From contig NC_091245.1 in assembly GCF_042477335.2 (NCBI RefSeq), positions 29,832,501 through 29,896,500 of the forward strand: 64,000 nucleotides of DNA. The letters are read 5' to 3'. Below the pieces are notes generated by a model. The model worked only from the letters and a program-made list of their open reading frames with translations, had not been told where the DNA came from and made no database searches. Below are positions 53,024 to 63,869 of the stretch, piece after piece. Position numbers and translations under genes: made by a program. The stretch comes from Ovis canadensis. Its lineage: Eukaryota > Chordata > Mammalia > Artiodactyla > Bovidae. Numbering within the stretch: position 1 is the stretch's first letter; each line of letters opens with the position of its first letter.

Positions 53024-53229
53024 TTTGTGCATGTGTGCTAAGTCACTTCAGTCCTCGTGTCTAACTCCTTCTGACCCCATGGACTATAGCCTGCTAGGCT
53101 CCTCTGTCCATGGGATTCTCCAGGAAAAGATACTGGAGTGGGTTGCCCTTTCCTCCTCCAGGGGATCTTCCTGACCCAGGGATCAAACCTGCATCTTTTG
53201 GCAGGCGGGTTCTTTACTACTAGCCCACC
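53024..53229 (-). repeat. Bov-tA SINE
   Basis: Reverse complement of the Bov-tA body: GTGCTAAGTCACTTCAGTCC on the left, GGCGGGTTCTTTACTACTAG on the right. Confidence 0.92.
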
Positions 53230-53344
53230 ACACAATCCCAATCAGAAATAGTCTGATCACATCATTCCTTTCCTCAAAGCTCTCCAAAGGGTCCCATTGC
53301 ACTGTGAGGAAAACCCAAACCCTCAGAATCACAGCTTATTATCT

Positions 53345-53900
53345 TTCCCACCTACCTGCTACTCACTGTCTTTTCTGCACCTCACACCTTTAGCCCTGTT
53401 TCCTCCTAGGGGAATGCTCTTCCCCAGACACCCTCTGGCCACTTCCAAGCTTCTTCCTTTGCTTGAATGCCTGCCCACCCAGTTTAAAACTTTTCTCCCA
53501 CAGTCCTTTCTACCACTTGACAAACTCCCGTATCTTGCTTGTTTATTGTCTGTCTCTCCCCTCTGCTTACTGCTTCCCTGGTGGCTCAGATAGTACAGAA
53601 TCTGTCTGCAATGCAGCAGATCCAGGTTCAATCCCTGCGTCAGGAAGATCCCCTGGAGAAAGAAATGGCTACCCACTCCAGTATTACTGCCTGGAGAATT
53701 CCATGGATAGAGCCTGGCAGGCCTAGTCCATGGGGTCCACAAAGCGTCAGACACCACTGAGCGACTAACACTTTCACTTTCTCCGCTCTACCTTATCAAC
53801 TCCTAGAGGGCAGGGATTTAACTTGCTTTGCCCAGCACTGTATACCCAACGACCACAACAGGACTGGCACAGAAAGGAGCTTAGAAAACGTGCTGACTGG
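53345..53900 (+). repeat. L2 relic split by Bov-tA
   Basis: Left part GCTCTTCCCCAGACACCCTC to TTGTTTATTGTCTGTCTCTC; right part ACTCCTAGAGGGCAGGGATT to GGTTAAATAAACGAGTG. The two parts are collinear L2 3' sequence. Confidence 0.72.
53573..53781 (+). repeat. Bov-tA SINE inside L2
   Basis: CTTCCCTGGTGGCTCAGATA at the head, CACCACTGAGCGACTAACAC at the tail. Confidence 0.93.
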
Positions 53901-53929
53901 TTAAATAAACGAGTGAATTAAGTGATAGT

Positions 53930-54420
53930 GCGCTATTGTGGGGTGCGGGGCTCATCCACCGTCCCGAAAGTATTCGAAAGTGCGCGGGAGGGTAGGCGTT
54001 TCCCGGTGGAGGGGTGGAGTCGGGTCGGCCACGCCTCCAGCAAGCCGGAAGCAGCACGCCGGCGCCGCCCGGAAGATTGAGAGGGGGCACCCGCGCCGCC
54101 GGAAGCTGCCGTACGGGTCTCGGCGCCTGGTCCGTGGCTGGATCACCAGGAGCAGCCATGGAGCAGCAGGATCCGGGCACCACTTTTGACGACGGCATGG
54201 ACTCATTCGTGGAAAAGTTCCAGAGTCAGCCTTACCGTGGCGGCTTCCACGAGAGCCAGTGGGAGGAGGTGGGCGGGCCCGGGGTCTCAGCACGTGCGTG
54301 CGTGGGCGTCGTCCCAACTCCTGGGGCCTCCCGGGCGCTGAGGCGCTCTACCGCCAAGGTTTGGCGCTGCCAGTGGATAGGCGGTTTCTACTTGTGTGTT
54401 AAAAATCGGCCCCGAAGCTT
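53930..54420 (+). promoter_or_regulatory. TTC4: TTC4 CpG-island promoter with three CCGGAAG sites
   Basis: The block is CpG-dense, unlike the flanks, and has no TATA box near the start. Exact CCGGAAG (ETS-family core, GABPA/ELK type) occurs at 54045-54051, 54069-54075 and 54099-54105, all on the + strand and all within about 115 bp of the ATG. This is typical of housekeeping promoters; factor identity is inference. Confidence 0.8.
54158..54268 (+). CDS. TTC4: TTC4 coding exon 1 (residues 1-37)
   Basis: It starts MEQQDPGTTFDDGMDSFVEK and ends in HESQWEE at the donor GAG|GTGGGC, phase 0. It lies inside a CpG-rich block; the 5'UTR start is not determinable here. Confidence 0.95.
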
Positions 54421-57400
54421 TGAGGGTCTTCTTAAGCTGGCAGTATGTTTAGGTGTTCAGGTTTTGGAGTCAGAAACTTGTGAGTACAGAGCTTATCTGA
54501 GACCGTACCCTCGTTTGTAAAATTCCTCGGACGGGAGCACTAGAATGGTTGGCGAAGCTCAAGTGAGAGGGTGGGTGAAGTGCCAGAAACAAACGAGCGC
54601 GCAACTCGTTTGGTAGTTACTGCCGCTTTTGTAAGAATGTGAGAACTGAAGGGTCTTTAGGTATTCTGCACTCTTATTTTACAGATGGGACTCTGAGGCC
54701 GGGGAGGGAGAGATGTCATGAGGATTTGCAAATTATGATGAGTGAGAAAAAACTTTGATGTGGAGACCTGGAATTGGGTCTACTCAGTGGAAAATTGTAT
54801 TTGTATAGTTCATTCTTCCCTTAACAACCTCCAGGAATTTGAAAAGATTCCTCTGTTTATGAAGAACTCACCATCAGAAATTGATCCCCTGGAGAATCCT
54901 GACTTGGCCTGCCTGCAGTCAATTATTTTTGATGAAGAGCGATCTCCAGAAGGTATCTTCAGTGACTCTCTAAGCTCCTCCATTAAATTGAGATAAAGTG
55001 TGAGTTAGAAAGGTTTTGATAGATACCAGAAGTGGTTAGCCTGAGCTGACTTGTCACTATTTATTCCACATATACTTTTTGTATACCTACTGAATACTGG
55101 GCACCAGGATACAGGAAGAAATGAGACTGCCCTCAAAGGTCATACTCCAGTGGACAGCTCAACTGTCCTAAAGAATCAGGACAAACCTATGTGATAAGTG
55201 CCAAGGTGTTGGAGGTGCTGTTGGGATACCAAAGGTTGGGGGGGTTGTGTAGAAGTGGGCTTTCAGTGGCTGGGAAATTTGAACTGAATTGTAACAATTT
55301 TGTAGGCTTTTGCTAAAGTGAGGAGGGGAATTTGCGTTCAAGGGACTCAAAACAACATACTAGAAAACAGTAGTGTAATTTCCCCCCATTTCTTCTGTAA
55401 TTAAAGCCCTGTCTTCAAGAGATAAGTATACTTTTTTCCTTTATGGTTTTTTTGGTGTGTGTGAGCACTTAATAATCTGCTTTCTAAGATATTTAGGATT
55501 GATTGTAGTTAAGTACATGTGACTTTATTTCTCCATATTAATACCCAGTTTTATAGCATTCGTTTTTGAGTTTTCTTTCCCTATTGGTTCTTTTTGGTTT
55601 GTCATTACATTATTATGTGATTTAGATTTTTAATGAGCCCTTTAAAAAATAGGGAATAGTGATTTTTTTTCTTCTCTTTTTTGCAGATCAGGCCAGGACT
55701 TACAAAGATGAGGGCAATGATTACTTTAAAGAAAAAGACTACAAGAAAGCTGTTATTTCATACACTGAAGGATTAAAGAAGAAATGTACAGACCCTGATT
55801 TGAATGCTATTCTTTATACCAATCGGGCAGCAGCACAATACTATCTAGGTAATTTATTCTATTATTTAGTACTTTCTAAAAGATTAACTTATAAAAAACT
55901 ATTACATGATGGCTAGTGGGGAGGGTTTGAGAGTGTCAGAGGAAAAGGAGCTGTTTGTCCCAGAAACCTAAGATAGCTTACTTTAACTGAACTTTGATTT
56001 TCCAGGTAGATTGGTGAAAAGGGATGTCAGATAGATTATATAATTCTTACTATTTGAGCCACATGAGTAACATCAAATACTTTAATACATGGCAAGTTGG
56101 TATGATCTGGAATTTTTGAGCCCAGATGCCTCTCCTCTCTCAAAAGTAAGTTGTTTTTTTCTCTGGCCTCCTCTCAAGGATGCCAGAAGGATTAAGGTGA
56201 TAAAGTTCTTTGTGTGAGAGAAACTATATTAGTCCAAGGGAGAATTTCTCAGTAGTCTGTGGGCCCTTTGAAGTAAAACATTTCTTGGGCAAGTAAACTT
56301 GGACAGTGCTGCTTCTTCATTGGAGATTTGCAGTGCACGTTAGTATGTTAATACTGAGAAAACCTACAGCAGAGAACCTTATCCTGTGATTCTCAGGTTT
56401 TGTGTGCCTCCTTTTCAAGTAACACTTATTAACATGCAGGACTGTTGTGCAGATATGACTTTGGGAAACAACTGATTATTTGGGTGACATCATTGTTGGT
56501 ATCTAATCTTAGGCATATTAAACCCTTGTTTCTTATCACATAGTTTTAGAGAGGACCTGGGAATGACTTCAACCTTTTCTGAGGGACTGGTAGACAGTAA
56601 GCCTTAAAGTCTAGCTGGGATAGATCTATTGGGACTCATCACCTTTGGAGCAGAGTTTCTTTCCAGTCATAATCTGCTCCAGTTTTTTTTCTTCTTTAAC
56701 TTGTTTCATTATAAAATTCTAAAAAGCAAGAGTGGTATAGAACTTTGGAGATTATTTGAGCCAACCAGCCCCCTCATTACATAGGTGTAGAGAAGAACCC
56801 CTTTGGTTAGTGCCAGACTCTGGACTAGAAACCCAGTCTTCTTACTTCTGGAGGAATACATTGTCTTCGTTCAGCACACTGAGTTCTTGTTCTGTGTTAG
56901 GCACTGGCAAAATAGAAATGAGTAAGACCTGACTTTTCCTTAAACAAGTTTCATTCATTTACCTATTCAGACTGTAAATATAAAGCATTTACTGTGTGCT
57001 AGGCACTGCACTGTGAATAAGAGCTACATAGTTCCTTTTTTGCGGGAACTAAAGAATGTTTGGCTCAGAGGGTAAAGCGCCTGCCCGCAATGCGGGAGAC
57101 CCGGGTTCGATCCCTGGGTTGGGAAGTTCCCTTGGAGAAGGAAATGGCAATCCATTCCAGTATTCTTGCCTGGAGAATCCCATGGATGGAAGAGCCTGGT
57201 GGGCTACAGTCCATGGGGTTGCAAAAAGTTGGACACGACTGAGCGAGCTCACTTCACTTCAAAGAATGTTACGTATAGGCCTAATAAGACCAAAAGCACC
57301 TTGCAAGAAAAAAAAACAAAAAACAGGTATTTGCAATACCAGAGGAGCAAATGCATAATAATCAAGAGACATTCCTTAAATGCTGTCACTGGTATGGCTT

Positions 57401-60215
57401 ACAAAACACTTGCACATTTTTTATCCCTTTTGAGTTCATAGCAACTATGTATGGTAAATAAGGTTAACAGCTTTATCCCTAGTTAACAGAGTAAGAAACT
57501 GCAGTAAAATGTAGTAAATGTGTAAATGAATTGCCTTAAGAGTATGCAGTGCTGGGATTAGGATTCAGAGTCAAGTTTGACTCAGAATACACTAAACAGA
57601 AGACCCCTTTATACAGAGGCACCTGCTGCTGTTGATTCCTTAGTACTGGGTACTTTGTAGGCTTTGCAGTATACTTGGTAGCTTTGAATTTTCCCTCTAG
57701 TGGCTTAGATTTCAGTTGTCTCAAGCCTAATTAGTCATTTAGCCTGTGTCTCTTTGTTCTCCAGCTTTAAAATGTGTGTTCCATTTTCTCATTCTTGTCT
57801 CTGGATTAATGGCTTTTTTGGTCAAGTGACAGGGGTTGAAATGCATATGTTCAGTCTACTACCTTTAAGCAGAAGTTTTTGGATTTCTCTTTATGTATTT
57901 TTTCCACAGATAAGATCGTGCTGTTGTTCCAATTCTCTGTTCAGTTTTCACTTAATTTTATAACATAAACAATTTCACCTATCATTAAATTATTTGTGAA
58001 TACTGAAGTTGCATCATATGGACATACCAGTGTTTGTTTGTTTTACTGTACTGCTGTTGCTGAGTATATAGCTACTTTTAGGCTTTTTTAAGTAATGCAA
58101 AAATGAACAAAGTTAGTGATAAAATTTTTCCGGTAATTCTGATTATTTAGGCTAAAGCAGGATTTGGCAGACTATGACTCAGGCCACATCTGGGTCCCTG
58201 ATCTCCTGTGAGCTTAAAGTGTTTTTTTAAAGGATTATGAAACAAACAATGTATAACAGACCATATATAGCCTGTAAAGTCTGAAATAACTTTGACCATA
58301 TCTTCACCAATATTGGGTATTACCTGTTTTTAATTTTCACTTTCATGTTAATCTTAATTTCTCTAATCAGCAGTGATTTTGAGCATTTTTCCATGTGCTT
58401 ACTAGCCATTTATAGTTGTTTGGTGGGTTGCCTGCTATTACAAACATTTCTGAGGTGCTTCATGAGCATAACAATTTTTTTTCTATGAACAGTTGCTCTG
58501 ATTTATATTTCTCTAAGATTGTCCAAGAGTGTTTTTGTCTTTACATGCAAAATTTTGGAAATAATGTGATCTTAAAACTTGTTTTCTCGTTTACTGAATG
58601 GTGTTTTGTCAGGTAATTTTCGTTCTTCTCTCAATGATGTGATGGCTGCCAGAAAGCTAAGACCCTGCCACCTCAAAGCAATAATAAGAGGTAAGTCCTG
58701 TAGAGCTGCAGTGTGACTGTCGCCATGGAAAAGTTGGCATGCGCAACACCAGGAGTATTTTAAGCTTTGATATTAAAGTGCTAAGATACTGATGAAGTTA
58801 CCTTATTTTTGCAATCTTAGTATTAAGTCGTTAGCAGCAGCAACGTGCCATTTTTAAAAGAATTCTCCAGAGAATAATTCAACCGTCTGTGTTTTAAGAA
58901 TTGATAGAGAAATTGAAACTCCTCATTTTAAATTAATAAAGAATAAAATTAATTAAAGCAGTTCTAAAAGCCACATTCTAATTTTTTTTTCCAAATTAGC
59001 TGATTGAAAGACAAGATCTTCAAATGCCATGTTATTGTTAATTAAAAGATAAGTTATGGGACTTTTGCCGATAACTCTAATGTTCAGATGTTCCCAGATT
59101 ATGTTTTCTGTCCTAGTCTGACCTTTGTATGTAATAATTTGCTTTTATTACTTGCATACTTCACCTTTTCTTTGAGAAGCTCAGTGGTGCTTTGTAAACT
59201 TTAATTTATTCATTACATGTTAATCTCTATATCCCCATGGATCAACTTAAAATGCTTTATTAAAATTATGCTTATGTAATCATGGTTAGGGAGTTTATGT
59301 AGATCCAGGCCCTTCAGCTATAGGGAAAGAAGATAGGCAAATAAATTGTGTATAGTCATGTGGAATTTGCTACAGCTGGAAGTCTGTAGCTTGCTTGAAT
59401 TGTCGTTTTTACCTTACTGTGTGGTGTTAGCAAGACACCCATTCTATCTCTGAAAGATGAGGTTGAATTCTATTGACATTTAAATTTTTTTAGTTCAGAT
59501 GTTTTTAAATTCTGTAGAAAGCCCAGAGGCTAACTGGAGGAAAAACACGATTGATTAAAGGAGAGGTAGCTTAAACTGGTAGCCATCAAGAACAGTTCTA
59601 GGAGATACCTAACATGTTTAGTTTTGCCATTGCTTTTGTGAGTGACTGAGGCAAATTCTGCTATCTCTCTCTCCATTTAAAGTCATCTGAGATGGACTTT
59701 AGTCTTATCATTTATAGATGAGCAGCCTAAAGCTCAGGGATACTCAGTCCACTGTCTAATGTTTAGTTGGTTAATGACAGCTAGATTTCCAGCCCAGATC
59801 TCTCTGATTCCAAAGACCATGTTCTTTGCCACTAAGCTGTAGCCTTCCCTACTTTAAGAGTCCTTGATACCAGAAAGAGAGTTTTGATCCGAATGGGACC
59901 TAGAAACCTTTCTGATCTAAAATATAAGAAACTGTTCCTTGTCTGGGGAATGCACTAGAAAGGACTTTGTCATCCATTTCCCAGAACTTCAGGCCACTGG
60001 CTGGTAGCTGGTTGAAGTTGGGGGTCGTGTTCAAGGATGGCTCTTTCCATGCGTCTTGTCCCCGGATACTAAGGGTGCTGGGTTCTACAGGTGCCTCTTG
60101 CCATTTGGAACTGAAAAACTATGTCGAGGCTGTGAACTGGTGCGATGAGGGGCTGCAGATAGATGCCACAGAGAAGAAGCTTCTGGACCTGAGGGCTAAA
60201 GCAGACAAGTTGAAG
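54158..60215 (+). CDS. TTC4: TTC4, tetratricopeptide repeat protein 4 (partial, first 5 coding exons)
   Basis: Five exons join in phase to give residues 1-198; the rest lies beyond the right edge. The ATG has G at -3 and +4 and is the first ATG in its frame, which stays open upstream with no other ATG. Residues 1-37 are the acidic N-terminus (GMDSFVEKFQSQPYRGGFH), followed by a conserved linker. Three TPR motifs follow at about 80-113, 116-150 and 151-184; the carboxylate-clamp-like pattern KDEGNDYFKEKDY is plain in the first. The family (TTC4, yeast Cns1) is a co-chaperone that binds HSP90 and HSP70 through these TPRs. The C-terminal domain is not in the window. It lies 4.6 kb downstream of MROH7 on the same strand, as in human, where an MROH7-TTC4 readthrough is known. 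Confidence 0.95.
54835..54952 (+). CDS. TTC4: TTC4 coding exon 2 (residues 38-77)
   Basis: The acceptor is CAACCTCCAG and the donor AGAAG|GTATCT. It enters in phase 0 and leaves in phase 1. It reads EFEKIPLFMKNSPSEIDPLE, then the signature DLACLQSIIFDEERSPE before the TPR domain. Confidence 0.96.
55687..55848 (+). CDS. TTC4: TTC4 coding exon 3 (residues 77-131, TPR1 and start of TPR2)
   Basis: The acceptor is CTTTTTTGCAG and the donor TCTAG|GTAATT. It enters and leaves in phase 1. It contains YKDEGNDYFKEKDYKKAVIS and TNRAAAQYYLG, the helices of TPR1 and TPR2A. Confidence 0.96.
55849..57050. other. TTC4: TTC4 intron 3, left part
   Basis: AT-rich, no exon visible. 56750-56860 and 56960-57020 look like worn MIR pieces; nothing else recognised. 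Confidence 0.45.
57051..57270 (+). repeat. Bov-tA SINE with perfect 10-bp target site duplication
   Basis: The SINE occupies 57061-57260, beginning TGGCTCAGAGGGTAAAGCGC; its B-box region GGGTTCGATCCC is intact. The direct repeat AAAGAATGTT lies at 57051-57060 and 57261-57270. Low divergence suggests a relatively young insertion. Confidence 0.96.
57271..58612. other. TTC4: TTC4 intron 3, right part
   Basis: AT-rich. 57480-57620 resembles a worn MIR and 58300-58450 an old L1-like piece. No exon recognised. Confidence 0.4.
58613..58690 (+). CDS. TTC4: TTC4 coding exon 4 (residues 131-157, TPR2B)
   Basis: The acceptor is TTTTGTCAG and the donor AGAG|GTAAGT. It enters and leaves in phase 1. The peptide NFRSSLNDVMAARKLRPCHL then KAIIR ends TPR2 and begins TPR3. 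Confidence 0.95.
58691..60090. other. TTC4: TTC4 intron 4
   Basis: AT-rich. A worn reverse MIR covers about 59690-59850. Nothing else recognised. Confidence 0.45.
60091..60215 (+). CDS. TTC4: TTC4 coding exon 5 (residues 157-198, TPR3)
   Basis: The acceptor is GGTTCTACAG and the donor AAG|GTTGGT (weak). It enters in phase 1 and leaves in phase 0. The peptide ASCHLELKNYVEAVNWCDEG then LQIDATEKKLLDLRAKADKLK completes TPR3 and runs into the following charged helix. No later TTC4 exon is recognisable before 64000. Confidence 0.94.
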
Positions 60216-60254
60216 GTTGGTGGCAAAATTAATTAGCATCTCCCAGAGTGGATC

Positions 60255-60387
60255 TTGGGTCCCTGGTCGTCCAGTGGTTAGGACTTTGTGCTTTCACTGC
60301 TGAGGGCCTGGATTCAATCCCTGGTGGGGGATCTAAGATCCCACAAGTCATGCGGTGTGGCTAAAAAAAGAAGAAAACAACAACAGA
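60255..60387 (+). repeat. tRNA-derived SINE, short
   Basis: TGGGTCCCTGGTCGTCCAGT, then GGATTCAATCCCTGG and an A-rich tail. It sits 40 bp after TTC4 exon 5. Confidence 0.82.
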
Positions 60388-60602
60388 CACAACCCCGAAT
60401 CAGTCCCTACCCATGGGGCTCTAGAGGACACAGAGAAGTAAATGAGTAATTATAACATGATAGAGGTAAGGAAGAATATATAGCACTGGATAAATTTGTG
60501 ACTATTAGGATTTGAATAAATAGACTAGTGGCATAGTCTAGTCTGCACACTGAGTATAGCTATTGCAAGAGGAGGGGAAAGACAGTTAAACACTTAAGAT
60601 GT

Positions 60603-60832
60603 TAGGCTTCTATTTGTTGTTTAGTTGCTGAGTCCTGTCCAATTTTTTTGTGACCTCATGGACTGTTCCCTGCCAGGCTCCTCTGTCCATAGGATTTCCC
60701 AGGCAAAAATACTGGACTGGCTTACCATTTCTTTTCCAGGGATCTTCTGAACCAAGGGATCAAACCAGTGTCTCCTGCATTGGCAGGCGGGTTCTTTACC
60801 ACTGAGGCATCACGGAAGCCCTAGGCTTCTAT
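60603..60832 (-). repeat. Bov-tA SINE with 11-bp target site duplication
   Basis: The direct repeat TAGGCTTCTAT lies at 60603-60613 and 60822-60832 around a reverse Bov-tA body. Confidence 0.95.
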
Positions 60833-60969
60833 AATGCTTTTGTAACTTCCAACATTAAGACATCTTTAATTTGCTGATGAGATGTGACATTTCTGGTACA
60901 TAACAGCAAAAGTGATGATTGAAAACAATAGTAATAACAGACCATCACTACCAAAAAAAGCCTCAACAT

Positions 60970-61205
60970 TAGCACTTACTGTATGTATGTTCCAAGTTCT
61001 ATTTAAAAATTTTACTTATACGAATCTGTCTAAATCACACATAGTCCTATAAGGTAGGCACTATTCTAATTCACTTTCCGCTAGTGAGGAGGCTAAAGCA
61101 GAGATATCAGAAAGTCACATAGCTGGTGAAGCTGGGCTTCACAGTCAGGCAGTCTGGCTCCAGAGTCTACAGTCTTAGTCCTCTGCAATACTGTCTCACA
61201 GGTTT
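60970..61205 (-). repeat. MIR relic
   Basis: TTAGCACTTACTGTATGTAT, then GTCACATAGCTGGTGAAGCT and AGGCAGTCTGGCTCCAGAGT follow reverse MIR. Confidence 0.72.
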
Positions 61206-61512
61206 GTTCCATAACTAGACTTCAGTTCTCTTGATTCTTGGTCCAGGTCCCTCTTCACTGCCTACACTATGAAATGGGAATTTTCAGTACCATGGGAGCC
61301 TAGAGCTGGCCCTGAACAGGGATAAGTTTTAGTCAGAAGTCATTCTGGTCCTGTCTACAAAAGTAGAGGTATGGACCCACATGGATCAGGAACAGAATTT
61401 TGAGCCCAGGCAACTACGTATGGCCAGAATTTCTAAAAGTGGCTTATACAGGAGAGACTATCTAGAAGGCTACTGTGGAAGGCCATTCCCAAGCCTGTCT
61501 GCAGAAGAGCCT

Positions 61513-63292
61513 TTCAGTTCAGTTGCTCAGTCGTGTCCGACTCTTTGCGACCCCATGAACCGCAGCACGCCAGGCCTCCCTGTCCATCACCAACTCTGGA
61601 GTCCACCCAAACCCATGTCCTTGTGTCGGTGATGCCATCCAACTATCTCATCCTCCGTCGTTCCCTTCTCCTCCTGCCCCGAACCTTTCCCAGCATCAGG
61701 GTCTTTTCAAATGAGTCAGCTCTCCGCATCAGGTGGCCAAAGTATTGGAGTTTCAGCTTCATCATCAGTCCTTCCAGTGAATATTCAGGACTGATTTCTT
61801 TTAGGATGGACTGGTTGGATCTCCTTGCAGTCCAAGGGACTCTCAAGAGTCTTCTCCAACACTACAGTTCAAAAGCATCAATTCTTTGGGCTCAGCTTTC
61901 TTTATAGTCCAACTCTCACATCCATACATGACTACTGGAAAAACCATAGGCTTGACTAGACGGGCCTTTGTTGACAAAGTAATGTCTCTGCTTTTGAATA
62001 TGCTGTCTAGGTTGGTCATAACTTTCCTACCAAGGAGCAAGCGTCTTTTAATTTCATGGCTACAGTCACCATCTGCAGTGATTTTGGAGCCCCCCAAAAT
62101 AAAGTCAGCCACTGTTTCCACTATTTCCCCATCTATTTGCCATGAATTGATGGGCCCAGATGCCATGATCTCAGTTTTCTGAATGTTGAGCTTTAAGCTT
62201 TTTCACTCTTCTTTAACTTTCATCAAGAGGCTCTTTAGTTCTTCACTTTCTGTCATAAGGGTGGTGTCATCTGCATATCTGAGGTTATTGATATTTCTCC
62301 TGGCAATCTTGATTGCAGCTGTGCTTCCTCCAGCCCAGTGTTTCTCATGATGTACTCTGCGTAGAAAGTTAAATAAGCAGGGTGACAATATACAGCCTTG
62401 ACGTACTCCTTTCCTATTTGGAACCAGTCTGTTGTTCCATGTCCAGTTCTAACTTTTGCTTCCTGACCTGTATACAGATTTCTCAAGAGGCAGGTCAGGT
62501 GGTCTGATAGTCCCATCTCTTTCAGAATTTTCCAGTTTATTGTGATCCACACAGTCAAAGGCTTTGGCAGAGTCAATAAAGCAGAAATAGATGTTTTTCT
62601 GGAACTCTCTTGCTTTTTTGATGATCCAGCGGATGTTGGCAATTTGATCTCTGGTTCCTCTGCCTTTTCTAAAACCAGCTTGAACATCTGGAAGTTCACG
62701 GTTCACGTATTGCTGAAGTCTGGCTTGGAGAATTTTGAGCATTACTTTACTAGCATGTGAGATGAGTGCAATTGTGTGGTAGTTTGAGCGTTCTTTGGCA
62801 TTACCTTTCTTCAGAATTGGAATGAAAACGGACCTTTTCCAGTCCTGTGGCCATTGCTGAGTTTTCCAAATTTGCTGACATACTGAGTGCAGCACTTTCA
62901 CAGCATCATTTTTTAGAATTTGAAATAGCTCAATTGGAATTCCATCACCTCCACTAGCTTTGTTTGTAGTGATGCTTCCTAAGGTCCACCTTACTTCACA
63001 TTCCAGGATGTCCGGCTCTAGGTGAATGTGAGTGATCACACCTTCGTGATTATCTGGGTCGTGAAGATCTTTTTTGTACAGTTCTTCTGTGTATTCTTGC
63101 CACCTCTTCTTAATATCTTCTGCTTCTGTTAGGTCCATACCATTTCTGTCCTTTATTGAGCCCATCTTCACATGAAATGTTCCCTTGGTATCTCTAATTT
63201 TCTTGAAGAGATCTCTAGTCTTTTCCATTCTGTTGTTTTCCTCTGTGGACTTAAATGGAAGTGTCTGTGTCCTGCAGCACAAGTGTAATTAA
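61513..63292 (-). pseudogene. BovB LINE, 5'-truncated, reverse-transcriptase pseudogene
   Basis: About 1.78 kb of BovB ORF2 lies antisense to TTC4. The longest surviving frame (62449-63282) carries DGIPIELFQILKNDAVKVLH, FRKGRGTRDQIANIRWIIKK and motif A FIDSAKAFDCVDH with its catalytic Asp. The YADD box is at 62267-62278 in another frame, and the C-terminal RNase-like tail (YGCESWTIKKAE) follows with further frameshifts. It ends at the canonical BovB 3' terminus at 61513. The endonuclease half is missing. Dead by frameshift and truncation. Confidence 0.95.
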
Positions 63293-63869
63293 AGGGAGAT
63301 TTCAGGGCCCAAAAGCATAACTCTGAAATGAACCAAAGCTGTGCAGCAATCTGGGTAGTGGTTATTCATTGGAAAATAATGGCTGCACCTTCTTAAGAAC
63401 AGCAAGCTTTGTGGCATTTTACCTTGCCCTATCCTATCGCCTCTCTCCCAAGGTCCATAGTAGCCTTGAAAGCCAACAGCCCACAATTATGGTGAAAATG
63501 AGCATCCTGGTAGCCACCAGAAGAGGCAGAACAGTATTAAGCCCCATTGCCAGAAGAGTGTCATTATTTGACCATCTAGAAGACCCCACTCACAAGTTGT
63601 TTTTATTTTAGGCATCTTGAAACTATCCCAGTAGGAAAAGCTTTTTCACAGAGTGTTGGGATTGGAGGCATTTGTCAAATACAATTTGAGGCAATTATGT
63701 AAGATTTCGTCTGCCTGAGGCAGTGGAAAACAGTTGAGACAAGCAATAGGCTTACCAGAAAACGTAAAAGGACAAGCTGGGGATTGAGATTCTGTGGGGC
63801 CTTTGAAAAGCTCCAGTGTATTCCTGGGAATCTAGAAGGTCCTGTATGAATGTTCTGAGCCATCGCCTC
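63293..63869. other. TTC4: TTC4 intron 5, no exon recognised
   Basis: No match to the expected next TTC4 segment is seen on +. Sequence is unclassified. Confidence 0.45.

Noticed and set aside
62449-63282. 277-codon frame as a functional reverse transcriptase
   Set aside because: Catalytic boxes lie in different frames, the endonuclease half is missing, and the copy is antisense in a TTC4 intron.
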